NCBI GenBank assembly: GCA_002102555.1 | Contig: MCFL01000143.1 | Location: forward strand, 1-60,554 | Reading direction: 5' to 3' | DNA length: 60,554 bases | Origin: Catenaria anguillulae PL171 | Lineage: Eukaryota > Blastocladiomycota > Blastocladiomycetes > Blastocladiales > Catenariaceae | Shown here: in pieces, positions 58,872 to 60,554 of the stretch | How positions within the stretch are numbered: position 1 is the stretch's first letter | Layout: each line of letters begins with the position of its first letter | Notes under the pieces: generated by a model | The model's input: only the letters and a program-made list of their open reading frames with translations | Told to the model about the DNA's origin: nothing | The model's database searches: none | Made by a program: the position numbers and the translations under genes

Positions 58872-60475
58872 ATGGCCGCTAGACCTCGCACTACGTTGCT
58901 CACAATCCTGCTTCTCGCACTTTTGGCCATTTCTGCCCAATCGGAATTCATTCACTCTCTTCCCGGTGATCTCGCACGCCGCGATGTCGACGTTGCCTCC
59001 TACAAAGGTGTGGGTTCTTGCCGTGAGATCTCGCAGTCGATGCCCGAGTGCAATTCACTGACCGATACGTTGCTTACTCTTTCATGCAGGTAACCAAGTC
59101 ATTCGCATTGCCAACCCGTCCAAAGCCCTGCTTCGCGCTGTCGGATCCAACGGTCTCGACGTGTGGGGCCGTGGCAAAGACACCATCGACGTTCGTGTGA
59201 CTGGCGACGCGGACGTGTCCAAGATCCGAAAACTCAATGGTGGTGTCGTCAACTTTGATGTGGTTGTGCCCGATGTGCAAGCCGTCATTGACAAGGACAT
59301 CAAGTCTCGCGCCGCTGCCCGTGAAAGCCTCGGTGCTCAGGCCGTTCCTACTGACATTTCATACTTCAAGTCGTTCCACACGTATCCCGAGATTGTCGAG
59401 TTTTTGCAAACCAAGTGCTCGCAGTTTGCCGATATTTGCTCGTTTGGGTCACTTGGCAAGACGGTCGAGGGCCGCGATATCGCTGTTCTCAAGCTCGGCA
59501 CCCCCGGCCAGAACAAGCCCCAAGTCTACCTCGAGGCATTGTTGCATGCGCGTGAGTGGGCGGGCACCACTACAGCCCAGTTCATCTTCTTCCAATTGCT
59601 CGAGCAGTACAAGACCAACCCCGAGATCAAGGACTTGCTTGACAAGGCCGAGATTCACATTGTACGTTTTCATTTGTGCTCCCGAGTCGTATCGCGATTC
59701 TTTGTTAGTCAAGTCTGCTCATCCGAGTCATGTTCTCGCACGTAATCAGGCTCCGCTCGTCAACGTCGATGGCTACTTGTATACGCAGTCTGGCAACCGA
59801 CTCTGGCGCAAGAACCGCAGGCGCAACTCCAACGGCAGCTATGGTATCGATCTCAACCGCAACTTTGCCTTCCACTGGGGCAACGGCGGTTCGTCGACCA
59901 AACCCTCGTGACGACACCTACCGCGGCCCTCGCGCCGCAAGTGAGCCCGAAACCCAGGCCGTGACCGAGTACTTCAAGACCAAGTTGCCTCGTGCGGTCG
60001 CTGGTCTCGACATTCACTCGTTTTCCGAACTCATTTTGCGCCCCTGGGGTGACACGGAGGAGGACTCGCCTCACGAGGCACAGTACAAGCAGGTCACAGA
60101 CAAGATGCGTGATTTGATTGCTGGCGTGCATGGCGAGCAGTTCCGGTCCATCAAGAGCGTCGATCTGGTACGTCTCGCTAGCTTCCTGGATTTTGTGCCC
60201 TTGGCACTGTGGCTGACGTGTGTTAATCGTTGCGTGTTTAGTATCCAACCTCGGGGACGGCCAACGATCTGTTCTACAGCTTGGACAGAGTTGGACCCGC
60301 CGGGACCACGGTCAAGCCGTACGGCGTTGCATTTGAGTTGCGGCCAAGTTCTGGATTTGGTGGCAGCGGTTTTGTCCTGCCGCCTGAAGAGATTATTCCG
60401 GCTGGCGAGGAAATCTTGCCTGCATTCATTCACTTTGCCCGGAACGCCATTGAGAACCCCTTCGTGCGTAGATAA
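58872..60475 (+). CDS. Secreted M14 zinc carboxypeptidase, copy 2 (one frame break)
   Basis: Four exons: 58872-59007, 59090-59661, 59750-60167 and 60242-60475; about 452 residues if one extra base is ignored. Signal peptide (LLTILLLALLAISAQS), propeptide beginning GNQVIRIANPSKALLRAVGS, and catalytic domain with LLHAREWAG, NRLWRKNRR, IDLNRNFAFHWG, GLDIHSFSELILRPWG and AFELRPSS, so all zinc and catalytic residues are present. It lacks the Ala/Arg linker of copy 1 and lacks its introns around NRN. Near 59900-59905 (AAACCC) the frame shifts by one base: translation stops after SSTKPS, while DDTYRGPRAASEPETQAV continues in the next frame. Either a recent inactivating mutation or an assembly error. 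Confidence 0.88.
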
Positions 60476-60554
60476 CTGTAGTGCTGCGAATAGTCGAAAC
60501 AGTCACACGTCACACCCACCTTGTCTGTTGCATTGCCGTCACATGTCACAGCCA

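Overview
The window is eukaryotic nuclear DNA with compact genes, introns of about 65-110 nt, and a GC-rich, C-ending codon bias. Gene content points to a fungus: MAK21/NOC1, PFS2, RPN2, VPS27, a YPT31/RAB11 Rab, and GPI-type secreted proteins. It also holds genes that most Dikarya lack: a DHCR7-type sterol delta-7 reductase, a BK/Slo-like potassium channel, and an RA-PH-AGC kinase. An early-diverging zoosporic fungus, for example of the Blastocladiomycota, is my best inference. The lineage is not proven from sequence alone.

Layout. 1-1.2 kb: 3' part of PFS2/WDR33, with several reading-frame breaks. 1.2-2.8 kb: debris including a PIF/Harbinger transposase scrap. 2.8-9.2 kb: RPN2 (minus) diverging from MAK21 (plus). 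9.3-11.1 kb: two tandem small C2-domain genes. 12-13.2 kb: RAB11. 13.8-15.8 kb: DHCR7. 16.7-17 kb: a small 8-Cys zinc protein. 17.5-22.1 kb: BK-like K+ channel. 22.7-23.7 kb: dienelactone hydrolase. 24.2-25.1 kb: GPI-anchored secreted protein. 25.8-26.7 kb: Tubby-C/LURP-like gene 1. 27.4-28.4 kb: a metacaspase-like protein lacking both catalytic residues. 28.6-31.7 kb: RA-PH-AGC kinase. 32.2 kb: relic of a Tubby-C-like gene. 33.8-35.1 kb: Cys-rich type I membrane protein. 37.9-38.8 kb: Tubby-C-like gene 2. 39.1-41.2 kb: VPS27/Hrs. 41.9-44.9 kb: ankyrin protein with a PP1-binding motif. 48-51 kb: three-finger C2H2 factor with poly-Q. 51.8-52.8 kb: Tubby-C-like gene 3. 54-54.6 kb: prefoldin subunit 1. 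55.6-60.5 kb: two tandem secreted M14 carboxypeptidases.

There is no operon logic. Genes are mostly independent housekeeping units (proteasome, ribosome biogenesis, endosomal sorting, chaperone, 3'-end processing). Interspersed are lineage-expanded families: C2 x2, M14 x2, Tubby-C-like x3 plus a relic. The most informative signals are three: the splice donors (a strong GTRCGT-like consensus with C at +4), two micro-exons (5 nt and 16 nt) that are needed to keep frame, and the pseudo-metacaspase. Several genes carry single-base frame breaks at or near homopolymers. These may be assembly errors rather than biology.

All exon borders are hand-placed from splice signals, reading frame and family alignment from memory. 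No database search was run.
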